DNA of 64,000 nucleotides, from NCBI RefSeq assembly GCF_035046485.1, contig NC_085136.1:222646853-222710852 (forward strand). The letters run 5' to 3'. How positions within the stretch are numbered: position 1 is the first letter of the stretch; each line of letters begins with the position of its first letter. The stretch comes from Aedes albopictus. Taxonomy: Eukaryota; Arthropoda; Insecta; Diptera; Culicidae. The notes beneath the pieces are model-generated. The model made no database searches. It saw only the letters and a program-made list of their open reading frames with translations, and had not been told where the DNA came from. The translations under genes and the position numbers were made by a program. This document shows, in pieces, positions 50,793 through 62,859 of this stretch.

Positions 50793-53644
50793 AACCATTT
50801 TTTCATATCAAAAGTCCATACATATTATGTCTCGACTAACATTCCAATAGGGCCTATGAAAAAATGGAACACATGCAAATAAAAAAATATACCACGAAAA
50901 CGGCTTGTTTGATCGGAAAGGTGTCTGGAGCAAAGTTGTAGAATAATAAATGGCGGCTCTCAGAAAAATACACATTGAAAAATTAATTTTGTTTTTTTCC
51001 TAAAAAAAGTGAATTTCGTTACTAAAAATTAAATATCTCAAAAAGTTATTTTTTTACCTTCGTGATTTTTTGTGAGAATAAAGTTTATTCTATTAGCTAT
51101 CATCTGTAAAAATTTCATAATGGTAAAAAAATGTACAAAAAAGTTATGACACTTTGAACATTTTCGGTTTTGTGTAACATAGTTTTTTTTAGAGTGTATG
51201 ACGCCAACTCGTCTTCGGGGTTGACAGCACCCTCTCAGAATCCAATGAAACTTTGTGGGTATGAAGACTATGTATTTCAAAGCAACTTTGCATACTTTGA
51301 TTTCACAAAATTTATCTAGACTAATATTTGAAAAGGGCTAAAGTTTTTTGACCGATTTTTTTTTAAATCAGTGTAACTCAAAAATTACAAGACCAACAAT
51401 AAAGTGATGTATGGGAGACTTTGAAGAAATTTGGTGAACTTTTGTGTAAAAATCTTAAGAATTGATTCCTGCACGCTAAAATTAAAGTATTTAAAAATTT
51501 TAAGTTAATTTGCAAAACATACCCACTTTTTACTAAAGTCTCTTACCTATTTTGACAACACCCGTTTTTGTCTATTCCCGATTTTAGAAACACCCGTTTT
51601 TGGCAACAATTTCTTACCGATTTTGGCAACACCCGTTTTTAGCAACATTTTTTTTACCGATTTTGGCAACACCCGATTTTGGCAACCATTTTTACCGATT
51701 TTGGCAACACACATTTTGACAAACAATTTTTACCGATAAATCGTTTCAAATAGATATTATTAGCCTCACCTTTCCTAAAAAACAAAAAATTCACTAGGTT
51801 TTCCAAAAATGACAATTTTACAAATCATGACATAACTTATAAACGCCACCTAAGGAGAGCGTTTTATGGCTTTTGAATAGTCCTTATTTATAATATAAGC
51901 CAAAATAAAGCGTAAAAGTTGGAAATAAATCACAATTTTTTTACCGATTTTGGCAACACCCCATTTTGGCAACATAAAATTCACCTCGTGTTGCCAAAAT
52001 CGGTAAGAAACTTTTTAACGAAATTGTATCTGAAGGAAGTCAATACAATTATCTTTAAGTTCCCCATATATCGTAGGACTGTCTAGGTGTAGTAGTGATC
52101 ATCTAACTATTATTTCCTAAAGCCGTTCAAGGCCAGGACGTTAGGCAAGAGATCGTCGTTGTGATTGTGTTGGTTAACAATGGCCCTTTGTTGATTTCAA
52201 TTTCTGTTAAATTTCTCTTATCGCTCACTTGCGTATCTATCCACCGAATTCATTCATTACTTTCCTCACACCCTCTTACTTCGAGTAGTATTAATGTCAG
52301 CGAAAGAAGTCAATTAAAGTTAATTATGATATGCCGTGACCTAAGCGGTGATCAAACCTAGAAAGTAAAAATTTGTGAGTTTTCATTAACACAAATAGAA
52401 CATCGAATTTAAATTTTATATGACATCGTGTCTTACCCATTAAAAATAAAAAATGAAAGAACAAAGCCCAAAAACTTGTTTTACTCAAAAAATTTTTTTT
52501 TGTTGTGTTAGATTCATATGAAGGTAATTGAATGACCGAACGTTTTCAAATGATGCTCTAGATTATTTTTTTATTGCAAAAATATCCAATAATTCTAATT
52601 AATCATGCCCGTTTAATTTGATTGAATTCTGAAAGGATGCTGGAACCATTACTGTATGAATTTTCAAGAAACGCTCTTAAACAAAACCATGGAAAATTTG
52701 ATGTTAGGGACCGTCCATTAATGATGTGTAGCATTTTAGGGGGGAGTCTATGATATTGGTACGAGCCATGTATTCGTTATGGGAAAATAGGCTACGAGAG
52801 GGGAGGTGATGTAAAAATTGGCCAATAATGCTTCGCCATTTATAGATGCTCCCTTAGAAAAAACTTTTTTCCTTAAAAGTGCCAATATTTCGAAATATGG
52901 CGAACTTTTAGACATTTGTATTGTCTTTCTTCGGAAAATATTCATTAAATTAATAAAATGAGCTGGGGGGGGTTCACACTAGTTTTCCCAAGCCGAAATA
53001 TCCCAAAAAAGCCTGAAAGTTCACACAATTATCTTAAAGCCACCCATACATCACTTTGTTGTAGGTCGTGCCATTTTTGAGTTACACTGATTTAAAAAAA
53101 ATCGGTCAAAAAACTTAAGCCTTTTTCAAATATTAGTCTAGATAAATTTTGTGAAATCAAAGTATGCAAAGTTGCTTTGAAATACATAGTCTTCATACCC
53201 ACAAAGTTTCATTGGATTCTGAGAGGGTGCTGTCAACCCCGAAGACGAGTTGGCGTCATACACTCTAAAAAAAAAAAACTATGTTACACAAAACCGAAAA
53301 TGTTCAAAGTGTCATAACTTTTTTGAAATTTTTACAGATGATAGCTAATAAAATAAACTTTATTCTCACAAAAAATCACGAAGGTAAAAAAATAACTTTT
53401 TGAGATATTTAGTTTTTAGTAACGAAATTCACTTTTTTTAGGAGAAAAGCAAAATTAATTTTTCAATGTGTATTTTTCTGAGAGCCGCCATTTATTATTC
53501 TACAACTTTGCTGAAGACACCTTTCTGATCAAACAAGCCGTTTTCATAATATATTTTTTTATTTGCATGTGTTCCATTTTTTCGTAGGCCCTATTAAAAT
53601 GTTAGTCGTGACTCGATAAAAAGTTATTGTATGAAAAAATGGTT
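50793..53644. mobile_element. 2.85-kb element with ~600-bp inverted arms
   Basis: Left arm about 50793-51430 and right arm about 53035-53644 are inverted copies with small indels. Shared blocks include AATGGAACACATGCAAATAA, AGAGCCGCCATTTATTATTC, ACTCGTCTTCGGGGTTGACA and GCATACTTTGATTTCACAAA. The centre holds a second element (51537-52012) and unassigned DNA, with no transposase. I could not read a target duplication. It may be a foldback-type element or an inverted duplication. Confidence 0.7.
51537..52012. mobile_element. Element with TTGGCAACAC subrepeats
   Basis: The ends are AGTCTCTTACCTATTTTGAC on the left and AGTTTCTTACCGATTTTGGC from the right. TTACCGATTTTGGCAACACC-type units repeat about six times in the left part. 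It is inserted in the larger inverted-arm element. The target duplication is not clear. Confidence 0.6.
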
Positions 53645-53743
53645 ATTCGTATTAATTAGAACACCTGTGCAAAATCGTAGGAAAATCAAAAATGCAAAAT
53701 TAAAAAAATTGCATATTTTTCTTGTTGTTTCGTGGAATGCCTC

Positions 53744-53984
53744 ATCAGTAGGTCGGCTCCAGAGGCACGTTCTCCTCCATTTGGGAAATTTGTGTCATTG
53801 CCATTTACCTGAGGGAGAAGGAAGGGAGGAATAAGGGATGGGATAGGGAAAGGGAGGGTAAGGAAATAGGGTCGACATAATAGCATAAGCGTACCATAAC
53901 GGGTTCAAACAGCGCCCTGAAAAGGGCACTGTAAAAACGCATAAAGCGTGAAGTAAGCCTATAGCTGCTTGCCACAACGGGTTC
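53744..53984 (+). repeat. Interspersed module starting with the 44-bp island
   Basis: Begins with the sequence also found at 22826-22869. It continues through a purine-rich stretch (GAGGGAGAAGGAAGGGAGG) and CCACAACGGGTTC, with two ACGGGTTC words (53899 and 53977). No ORF. It looks like part of an interspersed repeat. Confidence 0.45.
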
Positions 53985-54566
53985 AGTAGGCCGTGGAATT
54001 TTGACGTCTAAGAAAGAGATGTTTATTTAGTCAAAATGAACAACTTTTTCAAAGACATAAACTCTCTAATGTGTATCAGTAAAAAGTTACATGCTAACAC
54101 TACTTATATTTATACTGTTACTAAAAAGCTATTATCTCAAAAACACCAGAAAATACCTCTCCAAATTTTTTACAGTATGTTCACCGAGTATTGCTTCGTA
54201 TTTGCTGAAAATTTGAAGTTGCGATTTTTTGCGCTTTGTGAGATATTAAGGCTTGAAATTCACACTATTTATACGAATTTGTATTTTTATTTTGAGTTTT
54301 TAATGATAATATACAACATATTCCCGTACAATGTGTTTGGTTTGACACATATGCATTAGGAAAAAAATTAAATTCACATGGTTTCTAGTAAAAATGTCAA
54401 AATAAGCTTAAAAACTGATTTTTCATTGATTGGTTTTTATTTTTTAAATAACTCGAAAACAGTAGGCTGTGGAATTTTGACGTCTGAGGTAGAGTTGTTT
54501 ATTTTGCCAAAATAAACAACTTCTCTGAAGACGCCAAGTCTCTAGGACGTAAAACAAAGAAGTTAG
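53985..54566 (+). repeat. Direct repeat pair, 476-bp spacing
   Basis: AGTAGGC-GTGGAATTTTGACGTCT followed by GTTTATTT, CAAAAT-AACAACTT and AAGAC recur at 53985-54090 and 54461-54566. Divergence is moderate. It may be ends of two related elements. Confidence 0.55.
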
Positions 54567-55615
54567 ATGGTGGCGCCACCTATGCGGACGAGTTGCGAAC
54601 TATTACGTTCTAATCAATAGATGCCCCTGCTGACGGCAAACAACTTTGTCGAAGACACCATGTGTCGGAAATGCTTCGTTTTGGAGTAATTAATTTAGTT
54701 CCGCTAGATTGCGATTCTGGCCCTTAGTGCATTGTGTTAACAAATCATAGTGGACTTTCCATTCTGGTCAGCATGTTGGTTCCCATGGAGAGGCATGTTT
54801 GCCAGAAAAAAACATCACGGGTGTGATGCTCGACAAAGCGTTCTAATCATTTCAGAAGAAAGAGATCAAATTGATAGGTTTGATCTTCATATGATGCGTT
54901 ATCCACTTACGGAATGAACTTGACAGTATAATCCCATCAAGATTTGGGAATAGCAAGGCTGCAAACAAGCATTTTTATCAAAACATTTTGGTGCTCGAGG
55001 CAAGACACGTGAGATTGCCATTTCAATTTTACGGAAAGTAGCAAACATCGGTCAAACGCAAAATGCGGAACCATATAGGTGGTCATTAAAGCATTACATC
55101 TACATAGAAATCCCCCTACGAAAGTAAGGTTCTAGGACCAAAGCTGTTCTTTTATGCTGAAGATTGATCTGAGCTGTCATAACTATAGCCACTACTAGGC
55201 ACGATCAAACTCTTACAATCACAGCACAAGAAAAAAGAGCAGCGATAAAAACCAAATCGGTATCGATTGAAGAACGCCAGAGACGAATATACACAGAGGA
55301 CACTGTGAAGAACACATAATGCGAAGAGCCATATAGGTATAATTAAAGTTAACAAACAACATACTAATAATCCTATCCTTATTGAGCTTCGCAGTTGAGG
55401 CTTAAGAAGGATAGCAGATTATCTCGGAGAAACACAAGGTCAACTGCACCATTGCTCCGATTAGCGCAGTAAGGGCAGAATACTGTGGAGGGCGCCCTAG
55501 TACTCTACAGGCTTCGTTAAGCGGTTAGGATTTTATTAGACACCCCTAGCCATTCATTCCTAGGCACGGTAAACATATAGCCGCATCACACCATAAATTA
55601 GGGGTCACCTGTTTA
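54567..55615. other. Unassigned sequence
   Basis: No recognisable coding or paired repeat. The GC-balanced part from 55.4 kb on leads into the ORF at 55616. Confidence 0.4.
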
Positions 55616-55969
55616 ATGGACTCTTATAACGACTCTACCTGTCAGCTTCCGGTTTTAGTGAGATGGCTTAAGCGCCACTCCGTGAGGAGACCATCTACCA
55701 GATGTAAGCTTGCCCAGCTTAGAGTTAGAGACCTTCCTGAAGGGGAGGCTAGGGTTTACCCGTTCTACAAGAGGAAGCTGACTGGTCGACTTATCGTACG
55801 GCAGCCGTACGAGGTACGAGCGAAATACACTACTTCATACAAAGATTTAAAACGACCCAATAAAAGAAACGCTCGAGAACCTAATAGAAATGAGCGGGTT
55901 ATCATCATAGGCCCTGGTTTAACTCTAGGTGGTGCGAATAGAAACGGTTTTATTTTTCAAGCTAGCTAA
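55616..55969 (+). CDS. Hypothetical 117-residue basic ORF
   Basis: Strongly basic, with blocks LVRWLKRHSVRRPSTRCKL, RVRDLPEGEARVYPFYKRK and YKDLKRPNKRNAREPNRN. Composition and length are better than chance for this AT-rich window. I recognise no domain. It may be a remnant of a retroelement. No neighbouring gene supports a function. Confidence 0.25.
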   Translation: MDSYNDSTCQLPVLVRWLKRHSVRRPSTRCKLAQLRVRDLPEGEARVYPFYKRKLTGRLIVRQPYEVRAKYTTSYKDLKRPNKRNAREPNRNERVIIIGPGLTLGGANRNGFIFQAS

Positions 55970-56893
55970 CACACACCTACACACTCCCGGAACACAGCTT
56001 GTGAACACGCACGGGCGTTCAATTTTCTTGCAACCACCTCTCTCAGCGCGGTTGTCAAACATGCCGTCGCGACGCTGTTCGGAAATGGTAAACATGATCA
56101 ATCCACCATCATTCCGATTTTTCTCTCGTGTTCAAAGTTTATTATTTTGCATTCGCGATGGAAATTTTGATGGACAATTGTGACAAAATTAGCTAAAATA
56201 GGCTCAAAACAATGTTTATCCTTCTCCTCGCTTTCCAACGGCTTGGCAGCGGCAAATGAGGATAACGTGACAACAGTTTTGATTATATCCGCAGCACCTA
56301 GATAACAATACTCTTCAATCAATCACACTGGTTCAACAAGGTTTAACATAACCTCCATTTTCAATGTTTGGCTCCCAATGTTTGGCTCCCGCTGAGAGAG
56401 CATATTGAGTCAGTCCGCGACACTCAGGTTTAACTTTGCCACTGCGCAACGACACGTTTCCGAATAGAAAGTATCTCAAATACTACATTCAATCTACAGC
56501 AAAACGCGAATCACATGAAAACCCCAAGAACATCTACTAAATCAACATTCAACAAACCTCAACAACTATTTACTTTCAGTGTTGGAATTAAAATTTATTC
56601 TAGCTAGAACATTTATACCGTTCGACATAAAAAGCTCCGTATTTCAACTTTAAAACATACATTTATTGGTTCCTCATATTCTTACTAGGCCAAGTTCATT
56701 TCACATTTCCTTCTTCTACTCTCTTTCGTGTGCGTGGATCTCATTCTCCCTTTCTCACAACATCCGAACCGGCGGCAGCGGTGCTCGATGAACGCTTACT
56801 GCGGACGCGCAAAATTTGTTAGGTACCTACGTGTGCTCCTCCCGTACATTCATGAACGGTAGCGGTATCGGGAGAACGAGTTCATTTGTGAGC
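55970..56893. other. Unassigned sequence
   Basis: No ORF of note and no satellite. The only repeat seen is a short tandem duplication, CAATGTTTGGCTCCCAATGT, at about 56362-56390. Confidence 0.4.
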
Positions 56894-57034
56894 TTGCTGA
56901 CGTTTATTCACCTCTCTCTTTCAAGCTTGCAGGCGGGATAGGATTTGTTATCATCGGGAAACCTATCCTGATGACAACAAATCCTATTCCGCCTACATGT
57001 TTGAAAGAGTAAGGTGAATACACGTCAGCAAGGT
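56894..57034. repeat. Isolated 140-bp hairpin
   Basis: Arms of about 63 bp: CTTGCTGACGTTTATTCACC, CTTTCAAGCTTGCAGGCGGG and ATAGGATTTGTTATCAT on the left, mirrored on the right with few mismatches. The loop is about 15 bp. No target duplication is visible. It may be a small MITE or a hairpin RNA locus. Confidence 0.7.
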
Positions 57035-57500
57035 CTATACGGTCACATGGCCATGGACGACACAACAAATAGCATGCAAATTGTTTACTCACGACCTAGG
57101 ATTTACGATGAGGAGGAAGCGGTGACTCGCGGGGTGGCTTCGATCGTTGCTCAGCGCACGGTGGGCGATCGTGGATGGGATCTTGTTACCGCGTGGTGCT
57201 CCTCAAGGATTCGCGGGCTTATGCTGGGCGTGGTACAAACGCCACGCGTCCGTCGGCGCGCCAAACTCTTTCGACGCCCTGAAAAACGTCGTCGGGACGG
57301 TGGTTTGGACGCTGGACGCAGATGCGACGGATGAACACCTGGGATGTTCGGCGACGTGAACTATGTTGGCCTGCCTGCCTAAGGCGCAAATTAACGACTG
57401 CAGCCTCTTCCGGCCACGTGTTCCCCGGGAAATCTTTGTAGCCGATAGGTGGGGTCAAGGAGCGGTCGACAAAACGAGATGATGGTGTGTCGGCAATTGG
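57035..57500. other. GC-richer segment, possible LINE scrap
   Basis: Three overlapping ORFs with CG-rich sequence. One frame gives LLPRGAPQGFAGLCW, faintly like the PQGS block of R1-type reverse transcriptases. Nothing else confirms it. Confidence 0.2.
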
Positions 57501-58029
57501 CCTTTGCTGCCACGATCCTATTTAACATTTACAGTATGACCCATAAAAACATGCGACATTCCATTTTTTTGCGGTATTTGATGATTTTTAATGAAATAAT
57601 CCTAATGAATTAAACTTTTTTGGATTAGGATACAATAAGGAGGTCATTGTCATACAGGATCTCTGAATTTGTTGTCAAAATATTCATTGGTTACGTATAT
57701 GGGATACCTTATAATTGTTAATAATTTCTAAATAAAATCAAGTTTTCCTCTAATTTTCAGAGCATAATGAACTAAGATAAAAACTTTTCAACACATGGAA
57801 ACCATGAAGAAATATGTACTCTTTAATACGCCCATGATTGAAAAATATTTTAAAAATAATTTCAATTGTTTAGGAAACAAAAACTAAAAAACCCTAATTA
57901 ATCCACCAAGCGGTGATGATGCCTTTCTCGTGCTTTCGAGAACACATTTCAACACAATTCAAGTGACATGTTGATGAATATCGCACTTTCATACGTATAA
58001 CAGAAATCCATTTCATGGCATCAGGGATC
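57501..58029. other. Unassigned AT-rich sequence
   Basis: No ORF, satellite or paired inverted repeat recognised. Confidence 0.4.
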
Positions 58030-58985
58030 ATATCGTTTATCTGGTTTTTGAGACTTGAACTCTTAAAAAACAGCCGCTATCTTGAATTTTGAGCCGCCAT
58101 TTAGGATTTAAGTCCAGCAGCTTGGAAATTCTGGTCGCTATTTTTGGACTCCAGACTTCTTCCCCATACTAGATACATCCATATTGCATGGTTTTAGAGC
58201 CTAATACTCCATTAAACAGAAGTCATTTTGAATTTTGAGTTGTCATCTTGGATTTTAGACCACCATCTGTCATTTTTGGAGTCCAGATTTTTTCCCCATA
58301 TCAAATATACCCATATTGCATGGTTTCAAGTCCAAAAACTCCATTAAACAGTCGCCATCTTGAATTTTAAGACGCGATCTCGGATAATTTTGTCGCCATC
58401 TTGGATATTTTAATCGTCATTTTTAGACTCCAGACATCTTTCCAATACCAAATATACATATATTGCATGGTTTTAGAGCCTGAAACTCCATTAAACAGCC
58501 GCCATATTAAATGTTGAACCGCCATCTTGGATATCCTGATCGCCATTTTTGGACTCTGGACACCTTCACCATACCAAATATACCCATATTGCTTGGTTTT
58601 AGATCCTAATACACCATTAAACAGCAGTCATCTTCAATGCTGAACCACCATTTTGGATTTTAGACCGACTTGGATATTTCGGTCGCCATTTTTGGAGCCT
58701 AGACTTCTTCCCCATATCAAATATACCAATAGTGCATGGTGTCAGGTCCTTAAACTCCATTAAACAATCGCCATCTTGAATTTGGATCCATCATCTTGGA
58801 TATTAGACCGCCATCTTGGATATTCTGGTCGCCATTTTTAAACTCCGGACATCTTCCTCATACCAAATATATCGATATTACTTGGTTTCAGAGCCTGAAA
58901 CTTTATCAAACAGCCGCCATCTTGAATTTAGGGCCACCATCTTGAATATTAGGCTGTCATCTTGAATTTTGGACCGAAATCGTAA
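58030..58985 (+). repeat. Degenerate ~140-bp satellite, six to seven units
   Basis: The landmark TATTGCATGG recurs near 58186, 58319, 58465, 58591, 58733 and 58880 (spacings 126-147). Each unit has ACTCCATTAAACAG and several CGCCATCTTGGAT sub-repeats. Divergence between units is high, so the array is old. Confidence 0.8.
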
Positions 58986-59029
58986 GAGTTTCTGGTCTCC
59001 AGTGTTCAATCCGCATAAAATTCGTAAAT

Positions 59030-59100
59030 CATGCTAAAGGTTACAAAAATCGCCGCAGTTTGATGTGTCGCATGATGCGTTGGTTCAGTTTTTTTTTATC
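59030..59100 (+). repeat. Partial unit of the 152-bp satellite family
   Basis: AGTTTGATGTGTCGCATGAT and the flanking ATCGCCGCAG match the 152-bp units at 62.9-63.8 kb. It abuts the end of the degenerate satellite. Confidence 0.55.
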
Positions 59101-59984
59101 TGTTAGGACTTTGTTTTAAGTGATGTTAACTGTTTCCATAATTCAGCCATTACTTATACTTGTATGTGTGTAAACAAACTTTTGTTTACGTTGCCTGTGG
59201 GATTTACCACAACAAAGTAAACAAAAAGTGGACGAAAACCGAAAAACATGAAGAAGTTTTATCTGTCGCATATTTTTTATTTCCGATTTATCCAGGCAGA
59301 TAAAGCTAGAAATCGTAAAATCCGCCAATGAGAAGTGCCTTAAAAATGAGTGAACTTTTTTTGCGCACAGACACTCATACTGATATTATCTCAATTCATC
59401 GAACTGGATTGATTAGTATATGTGACTTGACCCTCCGAGTAAGGGTATGCGGTATGGGATTTTTTCTAGGCGAAACGAAACGAAACGAAATATTGGGTTT
59501 AGACTACTGTGATAATTTGAGAATCCACTGAATCATCATTTCCCCGCGAAATTTCACACTAATCAAACCTAATTTGTTTACCCGTCGTGCATCCGACGCC
59601 ACTGTCACGAACTGAACAGAACTTGTGCATGTCAGCCGCTGCGAAGTCGTGTGCGAAATTCGACTGTGATGATAATGAATTTCGGCCGAGTCTAAATGGG
59701 TGCAAATGTCGCAATATTAAATTTCTGATATAATGCGGTACGAAACGGAACGAAATTCAAAAATGTTTCGTGGGATCGATACGAAACCCGATTTCACTCG
59801 GTATTTTTCGAAACGAAACGAAATTGTCGAAAAAGTTCCGCGGAATTTTGCAATAACATCAATTTTGTGCCAATAAATACTGCGAGTTTGCGGTGGCGCG
59901 AATTACATTTCCATAAAGACTCTCATACCCTAGCTTCTTTTATTACCAGTGCCATTTATACTTTTCAATTTTTCGCGGCCTATA

Positions 59985-60112
59985 GGGTAAAAACACTAGA
60001 CTCCATCCTCCTGAAATTTTGCTCTAATCTTCGCTACTTCATACATAAAAAATGGAATTTGTATGAAGGGGGGCGAAGACTAGAGCAGTGGCGAAGTCTA
60101 GTGCTTTTACCC
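59985..60112. mobile_element. 128-bp TA-flanked MITE
   Basis: Ends GGGTAAAAACACTAGACTCC and, from the right, GGGTAAAAGCACTAGACTTC. TA lies on both sides (59983-59984 and 60113-60114). It is nested in element D. Confidence 0.8.
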
Positions 60113-60192
60113 TATTGAAAATTTGAATAATTACACCAATAACCTAACAAGATTGCTCCAATTATTAAGTCAGTAAACCAGCAAACCAATAA

Positions 60193-60856
60193 CACAGCGT
60201 AACAAAAATTTAGTTTTTGTCTGTCTCAAGAGCAAACTTATGTGTCTCCGAAGGATTTTGGGTCGCTGAATCCGAATCCGGGCTCAGATTTGCTCAAACA
60301 CACGTCACAATTTTGAGCTATACCCCAATTTATAGGGCAAAATATGCGATTTTGGGCTTTTTTGACTGCAAGCCATTAAGCAAGGAAATATTTTTTTTAA
60401 GCTATCAAAAGGTTATTTGGTCAATCAACATCTAAATTAACGACTCATGCAAAATATTTCGTTTTACCAAATCTAATTTGATAGTTTTAAGCGATTTATG
60501 TTAGGTACGATATTTCCCATACAAGTCACCCTCCAAAAGTTGCATGCAAGTTTTCATACTAACATAAAATGCTTAAATCTATCAAATTTGATTGGGTAAA
60601 ACGTAATATTTTGCATGAGTCGTTAATTTAGATGTTAATTGACTAAATAACCTTTTGATAGCTTAAAAAAATATTTCCTTGCTTAATGGCTTGCAGTCAA
60701 AAAAGCCCAAAATCGCATATTTTGCCCTATAAATTGAGGTATAGCTCAAAATTGTGACGTGTTGGAGAAAATCTGAGCCCGGATTCGGGTTCAGCGGCCC
60801 AAAATCCTTCAGAGACACATAAGTTTGCTCTTGAGACAAAAAAATGTTGCGCTGTG
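60193..60856. mobile_element. 664-bp hairpin element with TAA duplication
   Basis: Ends CACAGCGTAACAAAAATTTA and, from the right, CACAGCGCAACATTTTTTTG. Arms of about 310 bp are close inverted copies, with shared blocks AAGAGCAAACTTATGTGTCT, GCAAAATATGCGATTTTGGG and TGACTGCAAGCCATTAAGCA. TAA lies on both sides (60190-60192 and 60857-60859). No transposase. Nested in element D. Confidence 0.85.
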
Positions 60857-62859
60857 TAATGCGTTACATAATTTCGACTATGCTATAAAATGCTCTAATG
60901 CCGATTGAAACCTGAAGCAATGATGTGGAAACATCAGCCAGCTGTTTACCAATCAAGCTTTGTTGAATAGCGTACCTTCTGGAGAAAGTCTAAAATTTAA
61001 ACCAAAAATGCATCAGAAAATACCCAGTAAAACTCATATAGAAATGGAAAAGAATACTTAAGAAATTTATGCACACTCATTAAATATGAAGGCATAGATA
61101 AACTTGAGTTCGAAAAATAAAACACAATCACCTCGAGGTATTAGGCCAAAAATTCTATCGAATAGATTTGGACTATGGTGGACCTAGTGTGAGGGTTAAA
61201 GCACCGACGAAGTTAAAGTACATGCCCTTTTCCCCGAGGACCTGGGATCAAATAACACTCCCAAAAGATTTGTAAAATGTGATTTCTACCTTCGGCTCTG
61301 TCGATTTGAGACCTGTGGGTCCCGAAATCAACTAACCAAGAGCTATTGTTACAAAAATTGAAGAAAAAAAAAATAAATAGATTTTTCAGAACTTATGTAT
61401 TTGAACAAAAAATCTCACCTGGTATCATCAGCCGAGAGTATGTTGGTGAATAATCTGATGAAATCCAGTTAACAAACGTCTTTTTACCGAAAGTTAGTAT
61501 AAAAGTTGGCTGTGCACACAGCGCTGGTAAAGTTTGTCATGCTCGTCTGACCTTCTGACATTTTCAATTTACTCCTGAAATTCGTCAAAAAATATCAGTA
61601 TGAACCCCTACGATCACATACTTTCCACTTGAAATACTTCAAGAATTCCGATATGAATTCCTACATCGATGTCTTCACCTGAACATATTTTAGAAATTTA
61701 ACAATTAAAAAAACATGATTTAGGATTCCACTAAACTTAAATTCATTCATACATCGCGAAAGTATTCTTTTCAGTGTCTCCAAATTTTCTCATTTAAGTT
61801 AAGCTCTATGAAAAACAAAAAGACGAATATGAAATTTTTCGGATTTCTTATCAACAAAAGAAATAAGAGTTTAACGGTGTATTACGCGTCGTCACAAAGA
61901 TTTGATGTGGAACGCATTCAAGAGTTCCACTGGAAGCATTTGCTAGTGTTTTCCAAATTCTATATCATCCTATCCTAATGTTCTCCATTACTCTGCTAAA
62001 AAATTCTGTTGGGAATCTAAACTGATGACAGAAACTAAACTCGTGTTTTTTGCATTTGGTTCAGCAGAAAATTTATCCAACATATTAAGTATGGTCCCGC
62101 ATACCGCAAATGTTGAAAGCATACCTATTGAGCAAGATCTTGATGGGAGGTCCATCAGAAGTATATTTGAGATTTTTTTCTGTCTTTATTATAGAACCTG
62201 GAAGTAGTTTGTCTCTCGCTTTTCGAGATGGTTTTTTAAACACTTTCTGTAACATGAGATTACCAAGATCTTCAATTGATGTTGTAGAAATTCACACTAT
62301 TTATTTGTTTTCGAAATTTATTATACATTCCGCGGAATTCCGTTTAATTTCGTCAAAATCTATTTTTAGGAGACGAAATTTTTAGAATTTGGCGAAACGA
62401 AAAGAAATTCAAAATCATAAATTTCGCCTAGGTGAATTCCGTGGAATTCCGCGGAATTTCGTTTCGAGGTGTATTTGGCGAAATCTTTCGGTATACCGCA
62501 TACCCTTCTCCGAGGCATCTATCGAAAATTGGATTTTTAAGTGAACACTCAGTACACTTCGCTGTACGAGAAAGGCTAGACAATATTTTCGAGCTTATTT
62601 GCTTGAGAAAACTAAGATATTTAACAAAACCGATAGATTGAAAGATGTTTTATTGATAGAAAATTCAATAAACTTTCAAATGAGGGTTAAAAAGCTGCGA
62701 TAAGTTTGACCATTTTCAAGTTATAGCCAGTTTCAGGCAAGCATAGTCAAAAACATGTAAAGTTCAATTACTACGTCATGATGGATATTTGACCATATGC
62801 GAACACATTTTTTTAACCATTTATGATCCTCCATCACTCCTTGAAAAGTTTGCATTCAC

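Larger units (their letters stand above)
59433..62517. mobile_element. Foldback-like element D with CGAAA subrepeats
   Basis: The left end is CCTCCGAGTAAGGGTATGCG, then GGCGAAACGAAACGAAACG. The right end, read inwards, is CCTCGGAGAAGGGTATGCGG, then TCGAAACGAAATTCCGCGG. Both sides hold more GAAACGAAATT and TTCCGCGGAATT words (59733-59850 and 62330-62465). It holds two hairpin MITEs. No transposase, and no clear target duplication. The 60- to 91-codon ORFs inside are not recognised. Confidence 0.5.

Noticed and set aside
57014..57334. 106-codon ORF as a host gene
   Set aside because: It starts inside the 140-bp hairpin, overlaps two other open frames, and shows at most a faint reverse-transcriptase-like block.
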